63,316 nt of DNA. It comes from Flavobacterium araucananum. Lineage in GTDB: Bacteria > Bacteroidota > Bacteroidia > Flavobacteriales > Flavobacteriaceae. A model generated the notes under the pieces. That model did no database searches. It saw only the letters and a list, made by a program, of their open reading frames with translations, and was not told where the DNA came from. The translations under genes and the position numbers were made by a program. Shown piece after piece: positions 19,541 through 27,964 of this stretch (positions within the stretch are counted from its first letter, which is position 1; every line of letters starts with the position of its first letter). Location of the stretch: the NCBI RefSeq assembly GCF_002222055.1, contig NZ_MUGS01000005.1:1-63316 (forward strand). Reading direction: 5' to 3'.

Positions 19541-20712
19541 TTGCTAAAATTAATTTCTATTGGTTTATCTTCAACACTTTCAATTATTGTAAAATTATAT
19601 TCTTTCATTAAATCATCTTTTTTAAAAGAGGCAATTGCTTGTGTCGGGTAGTTAAAATATAAATTCCTTTTAAATACTGTTTTTCTAGATATTATTCTAG
19701 CAATAGTTTCTTCATCGGGATGGTTATGACTTAAACCATTTGTAGAAAAGATAAAATTTTCTGAGTCGATGTAATTAAGCAGTTCTGGACTTGTATTGTT
19801 TTTACAGCCATGATGAGCTACTTTTATTAAGTCAAATTTAATTGGAAATTCTTCTTTTTTAAAATGTTTATTTAAATTCTCAATAATGATTGATGGATGA
19901 GAATCCGCTAGAAAAAGAATTTTCAAATTTTCACATTCAATGATGAATGATATTGAACTACCATTTGTAACTGCATCGTCTTCAATAAATGGATCATTCA
20001 ATAATTTTTCGATATCGAAAGAACCGGATACATTTTTTTTACGAAGTTTTCTTTTCTCTTTTTCTAAAGATAAAATGTATTCAAAAGCGTCTTCATTGAA
20101 ATCGGATAGATTTTCATCGGAAGAAAACCCTTTTATATATAATTCTTTTTTCCAGTATTTCTTTAATTCTCTTAGTTTTTCATTATTTGGAGAGAGGATT
20201 TTAAAAGTCAAATCTTTATTAATAATTTCGGATTTAGAATCAACAGAAATAGCCTTATTGTCAAATTCGGAGTTCCATTTATGATTATATTTTTTTAAAA
20301 AGGAAGCTAATGTTGAACCCTGAACTGCAGATATATTTTTATCTTTTGAATCATTACCTTCCTTTAGAAGATAATTTATAGATAATTCGGAAATGTCCTT
20401 GCCCTTAAAAACAAGACCATCGTCAATATCTACAATATGTTGAAATGAATTATGCCAAACATTTTCAACTACAATAAGTTCATCGAATTTATTTTCTTCG
20501 ATTAACTTTATGATTCCAGAGATATGATCATTATCAATATGTGTTACAATTAAGTGAGATATTTTTTTGTCTTTTATTCCTAATTCTTTAAGTTTGGGTT
20601 TAATGTGTTTTTTATATGTGTCAACATAACCTCCATCAATAAGTATAGTTGAAATTTCGGTTTCCAAAAGTATAGAGTCGCCATTAAAAGCTGGGAATAT
20701 GGATATTTTCAT
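19537..20712 (-). CDS. Metallo-beta-lactamase-fold protein of an AVAST type 1-like system
   Basis: A 391-residue protein of the ComEC/Rec2-like MBL group. The metal-binding motif is THIDNDH (57-63), with further ligands likely in FLADSHPS and KVAHHGCKNNTSPELL. Such enzymes are hydrolases acting on nucleic acids or nucleotides. It overlaps the trypsin-STAND gene by 4 bp (ATGA). The order MBL, protease, STAND is that of AVAST type 1 (Avs1A-C), an anti-phage system in which the STAND protein senses phage proteins. Confidence 0.75.
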   Translation of the reverse strand: MKISIFPAFNGDSILLETEISTILIDGGYVDTYKKHIKPKLKELGIKDKKISHLIVTHIDNDHISGIIKLIEENKFDELIVVENVWHNSFQHIVDIDDGLVFKGKDISELSINYLLKEGNDSKDKNISAVQGSTLASFLKKYNHKWNSEFDNKAISVDSKSEIINKDLTFKILSPNNEKLRELKKYWKKELYIKGFSSDENLSDFNEDAFEYILSLEKEKRKLRKKNVSGSFDIEKLLNDPFIEDDAVTNGSSISFIIECENLKILFLADSHPSIIIENLNKHFKKEEFPIKFDLIKVAHHGCKNNTSPELLNYIDSENFIFSTNGLSHNHPDEETIARIISRKTVFKRNLYFNYPTQAIASFKKDDLMKEYNFTIIESVEDKPIEINFSK

Positions 20713-20750
20713 AGATTTTATTTAACATCGATTATTTAATATCTACTGAT

Positions 20751-22397
20751 TTATTTTTTATCAAGCATGTACTGCTCAATTTCTAAACTTAATTTTAAAG
20801 CAAGCCACCATGTATAAAAACCAGGAGCTAAACCTAACCTAGAAATTCCACATAGTCCGTGAGATACATCATTTCTTAAATTTTCACCGAATGGTTCATT
20901 TAGAAGTCCTTCAAGATCAAATATTAGGTCTTCATGTAAGATGTTTTTTAAATTGTTTAGGTTAGTAGTTAGACCATTTTCTGTTTGGACCTCATCTACA
21001 AGTTTTGTTGTTATAATGCCTCTATTATTCAGTATGAATCTAATGCCATTTTCTATTTGGGGAAGTAGCAAGTGGACCGCCACTACAAAGTTGCCACAAA
21101 AGCCATTATAAAGGCCATGAGTGTAGATTCCCAATCTGTCTTTAGGTATAAATTTACTATGTGAAATCAATTCATAGACTTCCAATTCTGAAATAGCAAA
21201 ATTGTCACAAAACTTGTCATAAAGAGGTTTTAAAATCATTTTACAAATGATTTCTCTTCTCATGGAAGCATCCCTGTATATACGCTTTTCACTATCCTCA
21301 CTAATACCGATTGTGTTTCCTTGTGAGTCTGTAATAGTTGAGCTAAGAAACTGCAAATGCATAAATGTATTTTTGCTTTTTTCAAACTCTTCAACAGATT
21401 CCGACTTTGAAGCAAGATCAAATCCAATCAACCAGTAAACAGCCTGATAGATATTGTCAAAGTCAGGAAACTCTATTGTTTCCACATTTATGGAAATAGG
21501 AAGGTTTATAGCCATTCCATTGAGTTGAGCGGCGGCTTTTTTCTGTATATCAAGTAATTTATTGGCCAGCAGTTTTGTTTCTGCATTTTTTACATTTAAG
21601 AGCTTGAAAATCCTGAGTCCTTTTTTGTAAAGCTCGGCGATTATGTGTTGGGAAGCATTTTCCTGGAGATCAAACTCATTTGCTTCCATAATATATCCAC
21701 GTGCTATTTCTGTACGATGAAAAATCGAATCTTCTTCTTTCAGTATTGCAAGCACTTGGTGACACTCGCGATAATGTTTAAATTCCGATTTTGCGAGAAA
21801 AGACCCAATACTGTTTTCTATCTTAATAATAAAGGGCTCATAGAGGATTGGTTCCAGGTTTAGTGCATTCATTTCCTTGACGAGTTCTGTAATAGAATAG
21901 CATTCCGTTAAAATTTCCGCGCTAAGTACATCATTTTTAATTGTGTCAAAATAAATAGGTATAAGCGCTTTATTGCCTTTGCCTAATCCTTTAAGGATAT
22001 TAATAATTCTTATATAATAATCTCTTTTAGAACTCAAATTGTCGCGAACCTCACAAATCTTCAAATATGTGTCAATTGCGAATTTGGCATTAGCGAATTT
22101 GTTTATTTTATTACATTGAAGTATGTCAAACAATAATCCTCTTATGTAAGGATTTGAAATATCATTTCCCCAAGTAGCGATAACATTTAATGTTTGCTGA
22201 CCAGGTCGGTGTTCAGATATACTGTTGGAATTACTGTTCGAATCAAGTAGACTAAGTCCAGAAATCACGTCAATGTAAGAGATAATTAGTCGATCTATTT
22301 CGTCTAAACTTTCTGAGTGAAGCAAAAATTTTGATTTATTCCTGATAGTTCCCAAATCATAATCTGCTAGAAAGTGTTTATTAATGATTTCAGACAT
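20751..22397 (-). CDS. DUF4209 protein with HEPN-like RNase motif
   Basis: A 548-residue, mostly helical protein. The C-terminal quarter (LLPQIENGIRFILNNRG, then LRNDVSHGLCG at 507-517) matches DUF4209, whose R-x4-H pattern (R508, H513) is the HEPN RNase signature. The N-terminal part is a helical-repeat-like array without clear homology. It stands 39 bp before the metallo-beta-lactamase gene and 40 bp after the membrane protein gene, all on the minus strand, so it could belong with either group or act alone as a defence RNase. Confidence 0.7.
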   Translation of the reverse strand: MSEIINKHFLADYDLGTIRNKSKFLLHSESLDEIDRLIISYIDVISGLSLLDSNSNSNSISEHRPGQQTLNVIATWGNDISNPYIRGLLFDILQCNKINKFANAKFAIDTYLKICEVRDNLSSKRDYYIRIINILKGLGKGNKALIPIYFDTIKNDVLSAEILTECYSITELVKEMNALNLEPILYEPFIIKIENSIGSFLAKSEFKHYRECHQVLAILKEEDSIFHRTEIARGYIMEANEFDLQENASQHIIAELYKKGLRIFKLLNVKNAETKLLANKLLDIQKKAAAQLNGMAINLPISINVETIEFPDFDNIYQAVYWLIGFDLASKSESVEEFEKSKNTFMHLQFLSSTITDSQGNTIGISEDSEKRIYRDASMRREIICKMILKPLYDKFCDNFAISELEVYELISHSKFIPKDRLGIYTHGLYNGFCGNFVVAVHLLLPQIENGIRFILNNRGIITTKLVDEVQTENGLTTNLNNLKNILHEDLIFDLEGLLNEPFGENLRNDVSHGLCGISRLGLAPGFYTWWLALKLSLEIEQYMLDKK

Positions 22398-22436
22398 AAG
22401 TCATTTTTATTTTGTAGTGATATGCTGTCAGAATAT

Positions 22437-23189
22437 TTATATTTGTGACTCATCAGCACTTTTTATTTTTTTAAACTTTCTATATAAAATGACGTTAAGC
22501 AATAGAGATGACATCAACAGAAGCAGCGTCAACCAAAGTAAACTACAATTTATATAAATTGAATTTGCAGCGGTTACGATTCTTGAATATGTGTTAGCAG
22601 ATTCTTTAGAGGACTTTTCAATAAAAAACAGCAAAAGCAATCCCGAATATAATAACAATACAATTATTGCCCTTTTAAAATATTCCTGAGCCATAACCAT
22701 GTTATTCACTTTAGAATTTGCCGTGTCAGTGTTCTGGTTGGTTTTGTTTATTAATTGAACAATCAACTTTTTACTGAACTCAATTTTTTCGTCTCCCAAA
22801 AGATAATTATTATGATGCATTGTATGGAAGCTTCTTCTCTCCAATACTTTAATAGAAAACCATATTGTTCTTATCATATATACAATAAGAACAAATAATA
22901 GAACTACAATTGATAATAGAGATATGCTGAAATCGTTCTTATTGATTAATGCGGTGGTCACGGCAAGTACTACTGAAGTAACAACACTCAGTGTACCGAT
23001 AAACAAAGATGATTTTGTTTCTACCGAAGAACCCCTGCTCAATTCTTCATCAAATGTCCTTTGGGTAAGATCAAGCACCTTATCAATATTCTCGTTGTTC
23101 ACATTGATGTCTTCTAAGGTATATATCCTCAACGTTTTGGGTTCTGCCTTGTCCAATAAAGGCCAGAAAAATTCTCGAATTCGTTTCAT
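22437..23189 (-). CDS. Four-helix membrane protein of the graspetide operon
   Basis: A 250-residue protein with four predicted transmembrane helices at about 61-83, 90-115, 172-191 and 210-238. The cytoplasmic N-terminus has ELSRGSSVETKSSLFIGTLS just before helix 1, reminiscent of SLATT-type membrane effectors, though the match is weak. It overlaps the ATP-grasp gene by 4 bp (ATGA), so it works with the peptide-modifying pair: as exporter, receptor, immunity protein or pore. It is not an ABC transporter. Confidence 0.7.
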   Translation of the reverse strand: MKRIREFFWPLLDKAEPKTLRIYTLEDINVNNENIDKVLDLTQRTFDEELSRGSSVETKSSLFIGTLSVVTSVVLAVTTALINKNDFSISLLSIVVLLFVLIVYMIRTIWFSIKVLERRSFHTMHHNNYLLGDEKIEFSKKLIVQLINKTNQNTDTANSKVNNMVMAQEYFKRAIIVLLLYSGLLLLFFIEKSSKESANTYSRIVTAANSIYINCSLLWLTLLLLMSSLLLNVILYRKFKKIKSADESQI

Positions 23190-24145
23190 ATTTCGTTAGT
23201 AAGTAGAGTACAGATTTCCTGAGAAATCTTGTAATCCAGTTGTCTTTCAATCCATGCCCACTGTCCATTTGGATTGATCTCCAAAAAGATAAAATCATTG
23301 TTTTTATCTTTGACAAAATCAATTGCCCCGAAATTAAGGCCTAGGTTCTGGGTTAGCTTTACACATAAGTCTTCTAGGGGTTTTGGCAGAGTGATTTTTT
23401 CATACTTCAATTTCAGATTTTCACCATTCCTCCAATCTACCTTTGTTTCAGCAAACTCCTGTGAAAGAATTGAAGCAGGAAAAACTTTGTTTCCCACTAC
23501 TGTTACCCTTACATCAGCAACTTTATCAACAAAATCCTGAAAATATGTTGGGCATGCGCTAATTCTTTCTATATCATCGGAACTACTAAAAACCGATGTA
23601 AATATTACTTTACTTCCAATTTCATCATCAATCAAACCCGTTTTGATGGGTTTGATAATTTTCGAAGTTGTTCCAATAAATTCCAAAGCCTCTTCCGGGT
23701 TATTCGTGATAAGGCTATCAGGGATTTTAAAACCCAATTTTTGTGCTGTTTGTAATTGAAATATTTTGGACTCGGCTTCCCTAATCGCAAATACTGGACT
23801 GATCCAGAAGGCGTTTTTTAGTATTTTATATAGACCTTCAATCCAATAAGTGATTTCATTTAAGATAAATGCCTGTTCCCCTTTAGTTAAGCTTTCGGTA
23901 CTAAAATCTGGTGACAACGGCCTCCTATAATAAACCGACCGAATTTCTAAAAGATCTATTTTTAAACCCGCGGCCTTATCAAATAATGTAAATTGATCTT
24001 CTTTAAAATTAAAGCTTAAAGCATTCTTAGTCAGTAAATCTTCGGTGTTAAGTCTGTAGAAATCTATACTTTGCTCCGCTAATCTCTTAACTACAAAATC
24101 GGTGGTTACATCCGCTTTATTGGTAATCAATAAAACTTTAATCAT
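23186..24145 (-). CDS. ATP-grasp peptide ligase (MvdD/graspetide type)
   Basis: A 319-residue ATP-grasp enzyme of the MvdD-like group that forms ester or amide links between Ser/Thr/Lys and Asp/Glu side chains in precursor peptides. The N-terminal pre-ATP-grasp part has VYYRRPLSPDF near residue 92; the metal-binding C-terminal motif is FLEINPNGQWAWIE (288-300, E289 and N291), characteristic of this clade. Its start overlaps the 3' end of the precursor gene by 8 bp, fitting enzyme and substrate. The next gene encodes a membrane protein with a 4-bp overlap. Confidence 0.88.
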   Translation of the reverse strand: MIKVLLITNKADVTTDFVVKRLAEQSIDFYRLNTEDLLTKNALSFNFKEDQFTLFDKAAGLKIDLLEIRSVYYRRPLSPDFSTESLTKGEQAFILNEITYWIEGLYKILKNAFWISPVFAIREAESKIFQLQTAQKLGFKIPDSLITNNPEEALEFIGTTSKIIKPIKTGLIDDEIGSKVIFTSVFSSSDDIERISACPTYFQDFVDKVADVRVTVVGNKVFPASILSQEFAETKVDWRNGENLKLKYEKITLPKPLEDLCVKLTQNLGLNFGAIDFVKDKNNDFIFLEINPNGQWAWIERQLDYKISQEICTLLTNEI

Positions 24146-24458
24146 CGCTTTCCTGTCTTACCATAGTTTTTGTCGTCAGTTCAAGGATATTGCTTGGCGT
24201 GTCGTCTGCTTCCTGTATTACTCTGGTTTTGGTGGTCATCTCCAGAAGTGACTGGTTGTAGCCATCATTCTCCATATTATTTTCATTGAGGACTTTCGTT
24301 GTGGTGGTTAGATTAACGCTGTCATTATGATAATCAATAAATGGGATAACTGTATTGTTTGAGTGTATTACATTCAAAGAAAGTGACTCGTCATATTCAA
24401 ATAGTGCTTTATATTCTCCGGTACGTTCTACCGAGTAATCCAATATTAAAGGCCTCAT
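24138..24458 (-). CDS. Graspetide-type RiPP precursor with three core repeats
   Basis: A 106-residue peptide. Residues 1-45 look like a leader (ERTGEYKALFEYDESLSLNV). Three repeats follow: LTTTTKVLNEN (50-60), MTTKTRVIQEADD (74-86) and LTTKTMVRQESDD (94-106, the C-terminus). Each has Thr/Lys donors followed four to five residues later by an acidic cluster, the arrangement of omega-ester peptides. Repeat 1 has a weaker acidic end (NENNMEND). No Cys or signal peptide is present. Direct overlap with the ATP-grasp gene supports the call. Confidence 0.85.
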   Translation of the reverse strand: MRPLILDYSVERTGEYKALFEYDESLSLNVIHSNNTVIPFIDYHNDSVNLTTTTKVLNENNMENDGYNQSLLEMTTKTRVIQEADDTPSNILELTTKTMVRQESDD

Positions 24459-24501
24459 AATTAGTTTAGTTTAAAGTTAGTCTATTTTCTATCTGTTTTT
24501 A

Positions 24502-26166
24502 TTATAAATATTCAAGTTCTGAATAAAGATCTCTAAATACTTCATCAAAGTCATAGTTCTGGTGAGGCATATTGCTGTACAGCGTGCTTAATTTTTTTTG
24601 AAATGTACCCTTTTTATCAGACTCCATTACCAAATCCCACACACCATATTTTTTGAATGCCATTTCTATATAGTCCCAGTATTTGTTATGATGCTCTATT
24701 GCATTATTAGCCAGAGACACCCAGTTACTAAATCTATATCCTACAATTTTTTTGCCAGCGGCAGACTGTAGTGTAAATAATAGTTGGTAATATTTAAAGA
24801 CATCATCAACTAAACCCTTATCTGATAGCCATGAGCACATTTTGTATAAAAGTAGTCTATCCATATCGTCACCTGCCACCTGCTGATAGAGATGTTCATC
24901 TTCTTTTGTGATTTTATAACCACGTTTTAAGAGCAACTTTATAATAAAGTCATTACACAAATTATTATTGCTTAATACTTCCTGAAATAAGTTTGGTATT
25001 GTTATGCTTTCAAAATTTAAGTTTATCTCAATTTCTTTACAGGATAGTAAAAAATGCAAAAAATAGTCATATTTGTGATTGGAATTTTTAATCCAGTAAT
25101 TTAGTATTGGCATTCCGGCTCTATGTCTATTTATTAAGTTTAATTTAGAATTAAATATTCTGAGCTCGAAATCACTTAATGCGTAAATGTCGAGTTGCAA
25201 GTCACTATAATCCAGACTACAACTTGATTTTCTAGCGGTTATCGAACTTATGATCCTAGCGGCCTTTTCATTGGCAATAGTTTCATTTAACTCCTGCGCA
25301 TTCTTTTTTTTTAGGAGATTCTTTTCTGTAAGCTTATCCTTTAAATCATTCTCCACCTTTGTTTTATTTAGAGAATAATTATAATAATATACCTGAAATA
25401 TATCATCATCAAATTTCAACTCGTCAAGAGACACAGATCTATTAAGCCATTTGGTAAATACTCTGTCATCTTCCGTTATGAAAGGAAACTTATAATCGCA
25501 AACCATCTTAAAAGTAGCAACGGATTCATCTAACTTGAAAAAATTTTGATACTCTGTCAGGTATTTTATATCCCTTTCAAGTGTTCCCTGACTATGTATG
25601 TCGAAATTATCCAAAACCCAAATCAGGAACATTCCGTGTTTTTTGTAAAAGTTATATCGGCTTAAAATATACCTGAGTGACAGATTCGATAACTGAATCT
25701 CAAAGACAAGCTCTTTGTCAAAATATTTGCAGTAAACATCAGGTTTCCTTTTTTCATTATCCTTGATGATGAATCTTGCGTCTACTGAAATACTAGCAAC
25801 ATCTACTCCCGGAACAGCCTGTAGTAGGTTACCAATTTTGTTTTTTAAGTCTTTATGCCTGTCACTTTCTTTTGCAATTAATATTTTTGAAAATTGTTCC
25901 TGCTCTTTTGGAGACAAGTTACCGTCGGTAAGAATGCAAAAGTCATGAGGAAATTTATGCTTGAAGTAGAGCCGGTCATATCTGCTAACAGAAATATTTA
26001 AGTCTTGGCCACACTCGCAACAATTCCATGATACATTTCTATCTTGGAATTCTTTTCTAACAGCAAAGCTATCAGTTTTGCTTTCATCAAAAAGATCAGA
26101 GGCATTAACAAGTTCCCCTGTTGATTTATCAAATGCTATTTTAATTAATCTTTCAGATTTAACCAT
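24502..26166 (-). CDS. DUF6035/CoiA-like nuclease-domain protein
   Basis: A 554-residue protein. A zinc-binding start (CCECGQDL at about 49, then FKHKFPHDFC) is followed by a PD-(D/E)xK-like core: D in KRKPDVYCKY, E-I-Q in LVFEIQLSNLSLRY, and HGMFLIWVLDNF. CoiA-like and DUF6035 proteins share the Cys cluster and the D...ExQ pattern. The C-terminal half is helical and unknown. It lies 44 bp upstream of the graspetide precursor on the same strand, so it may open that operon, or be a separate DNA-defence gene. Confidence 0.65.
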   Translation of the reverse strand: MVKSERLIKIAFDKSTGELVNASDLFDESKTDSFAVRKEFQDRNVSWNCCECGQDLNISVSRYDRLYFKHKFPHDFCILTDGNLSPKEQEQFSKILIAKESDRHKDLKNKIGNLLQAVPGVDVASISVDARFIIKDNEKRKPDVYCKYFDKELVFEIQLSNLSLRYILSRYNFYKKHGMFLIWVLDNFDIHSQGTLERDIKYLTEYQNFFKLDESVATFKMVCDYKFPFITEDDRVFTKWLNRSVSLDELKFDDDIFQVYYYNYSLNKTKVENDLKDKLTEKNLLKKKNAQELNETIANEKAARIISSITARKSSCSLDYSDLQLDIYALSDFELRIFNSKLNLINRHRAGMPILNYWIKNSNHKYDYFLHFLLSCKEIEINLNFESITIPNLFQEVLSNNNLCNDFIIKLLLKRGYKITKEDEHLYQQVAGDDMDRLLLYKMCSWLSDKGLVDDVFKYYQLLFTLQSAAGKKIVGYRFSNWVSLANNAIEHHNKYWDYIEMAFKKYGVWDLVMESDKKGTFQKKLSTLYSNMPHQNYDFDEVFRDLYSELEYL

Positions 26167-26775
26167 TTATTTATCGTTTTGCATTTGCTTGACTTTTGAT
26201 TTTTACTATTTATTCAATTTCTATTTCAATTTTATCTACTAATTCCAAAATTCAATTCTATTCTTTACTAAATCAAAATTATCTCTTAGATATATCGGCA
26301 GACAATTTAGAATTTCTGAATAGATTAAATAGTTTATGAAAACTTCTCTTTTCTTCGGACTTAAAAATTTTATAAATATTTATAGAACATTTTGAATAGC
26401 TTGGATAAACAATGATTCATATTGGTTGAAGATTGATTTTTTTCTGATTGAGCTACTTGTAGCTTATCTATATTATCAATACAGATTCCAAATCATTTAT
26501 GAATAGCTTTAGATATTCTCGATAGCTTTCTGAAGTTTCTAAAGTAAGGTATCTTCATTAGTTTTCGGTTTAAGTATTTGGCTAATTATGTATATAAAAA
26601 AACTCTGCACAACTAATAGTTTAGTATAATAAAAACAAATTAACGACAAACCTAGAAAACCATTCTTACAATACTTTACGGTTTTCCATACTTTATCATT
26701 AAAACAGCAAAATAATTCATTTAATGATGAAATGACTACCGTATAAATACCTGTTTAGCACTATTGAATATAAAA
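26167..26775. other. 609-bp AT-rich interval without a gene
   Basis: This interval between the DUF6035 gene and the XRE-like gene is very AT-rich and broken by stops in every frame. It probably contains the promoter of the DUF6035 gene; no repeat, tRNA or convincing decayed gene is seen. Confidence 0.6.
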
Positions 26776-26797
26776 AAAGATGCCCAGTGGCACCTTT
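26776..26797 (-). terminator. Weak hairpin with T-run after the XRE-like gene
   Basis: On the minus strand GGTGCC-ACTG-GGCATC forms a six-pair hairpin with one mismatch, followed by seven T residues, 32 bp beyond the stop codon of the XRE-like gene. Confidence 0.5.
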
Positions 26798-26828
26798 AAG
26801 CTCACCTAAAATTATGAGACTATATGAA

Positions 26829-27266
26829 TTACTTTATAATAGTTAAATAATCTAATTTATTAGATTTCCAAAGTATCATTTCTTTTTCACTCAATGGATT
26901 TATAGAAATTATCTGGTAAGATTTCTTTGAAATTTCATTCACACTATTACTTCCTTGAGATTTTATGTTCTTGAACAATTTTATCCTCATTCGAACAATG
27001 TCATTCTTTATAATTTCTGAAGGAAATAGATCTGAATAAGATTTTAAATTAAATACGTTAACTATCCTATTGACAAGGCGAATATTATACTTTGATCTTT
27101 CTTTGAGATTTTCAACTTTGCTTACAAATCCTTCTGATAAATCCAGTTTTTGAGACAAAGACACTTGTGAAATATAAGGTGTTGCATTAACTCTCATATC
27201 TCTTACTTTTTCAATTAAATAAAAATCTAACTGTGAAATTATTATTTCTATTACTTCCTCTTGCAT
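26829..27266 (-). CDS. XRE-like helix-turn-helix regulator
   Basis: A 145-residue protein. Residues about 30-75 (ISQVSLSQKLDLSEGFVSKVEN, then NIRLVNRIVNVFNL, YSDLFP) have the five-helix spacing of XRE/Cro repressors, with LSEGFVSKVEN as the recognition region. The C-terminal 60 residues are basic and unassigned. It is transcribed away from the structured RNA candidate and SusC gene and toward the DUF6035-graspetide genes, from which it is separated by 660 bp and a terminator. It may regulate its own or the neighbouring operon. Confidence 0.65.
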   Translation of the reverse strand: MQEEVIEIIISQLDFYLIEKVRDMRVNATPYISQVSLSQKLDLSEGFVSKVENLKERSKYNIRLVNRIVNVFNLKSYSDLFPSEIIKNDIVRMRIKLFKNIKSQGSNSVNEISKKSYQIISINPLSEKEMILWKSNKLDYLTIIK

Positions 27267-27429
27267 GTTTTATAAAAGATGAAAGAACCGCTTTTTTTAA
27301 AAAATATACACATCCACCTGTAGATGTATGTATTTTTTTATTATATTTGGGAATAATTAAATGAATTACTTAATAATTGATATTAAGTAATGATTGTGTA
27401 AATTTGCGATACTTCTTATAAAATATATG

Positions 27430-27600
27430 AAGCATTCGCTTGGAGTCTCGTTTCCGAAAACTGCTAATTTTTAATCACGCGAGATGACTAAGTGTAAATG
27501 CTCACGCCTCTATAAAAGGGCGTGGGCTCACTTATTCGTGTGAAAAGGTTCTTAGCAGTACCTCGGAAGCGGATTTGTTGAGTACCCGCGCCTTTTTTGT
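27430..27600 (+). ncRNA. Structured RNA candidate with long paired ends and T-run
   Basis: Two arms far apart pair: 27449-27457 with 27563-27571 (nine pairs, one wobble) and 27461-27467 with 27552-27558 (seven pairs), separated by a small internal loop. Inside, CACG (27477-27480) can pair with CGTG (27537-27540), AAGTG with CACTT (27490-27494/27530-27534), and a hairpin forms from CACGCC and GGCGTG around 27503-27523. The 3' side ends in CGCGCC and TTTTTTGTTTTT. No protein frame is present. The rod shape with a central loop recalls 6S-type RNAs or the Bacteroidota Flavo-1 type, but I cannot assign it. It stands between the XRE-like gene and SusC. Confidence 0.6.
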
Positions 27601-27886
27601 TTTTCTCAACTTTTCAAGCTACTTCAGTATAATAAAAAGAATTGCATTGGTTTATTTAACCTTTAGCCATTCGACTATGTATATCATATAATTTCCATTG
27701 ATGATGCCTGGCCCGTATTAGTATTCTCGCTGAGTTAGTCGGGGAAGGGTCAGGTTATTATATTATCATCTTCGCCATTTAGAATTTACCTACAGAAGCG
27801 CAGATCCGAAACCACACAACAGCTATTAATTTATTTAATTAACCAAAAAACCAAATTATGCCTATGATGAATTAATTAACAAAAAA

Positions 27887-27923
27887 AGCCTTCTATCTCG
27901 CGTCGAAACTAGCATAGAAGGCT
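27887..27923 (+). promoter_or_regulatory. Hairpin in the SusC leader
   Basis: Bases 27887-27896 (AGCCTTCTAT) pair perfectly with 27914-27923 around a 17-base loop, 41 bp before the SusC start. No T-run follows, so it is not an ordinary terminator; it may be a leader-RNA element or operator. Confidence 0.45.
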
Positions 27924-27964
27924 GGGAAAAACAAACTCTCGTTTCATTTAACCTTTTTAAAATT

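Noticed and set aside
27430..27600. Retron msr-msd RNA or cobalamin riboswitch
   Set aside because: No reverse transcriptase gene is nearby, and the conserved B12-box sequence was not found, although a TonB-dependent receptor follows.
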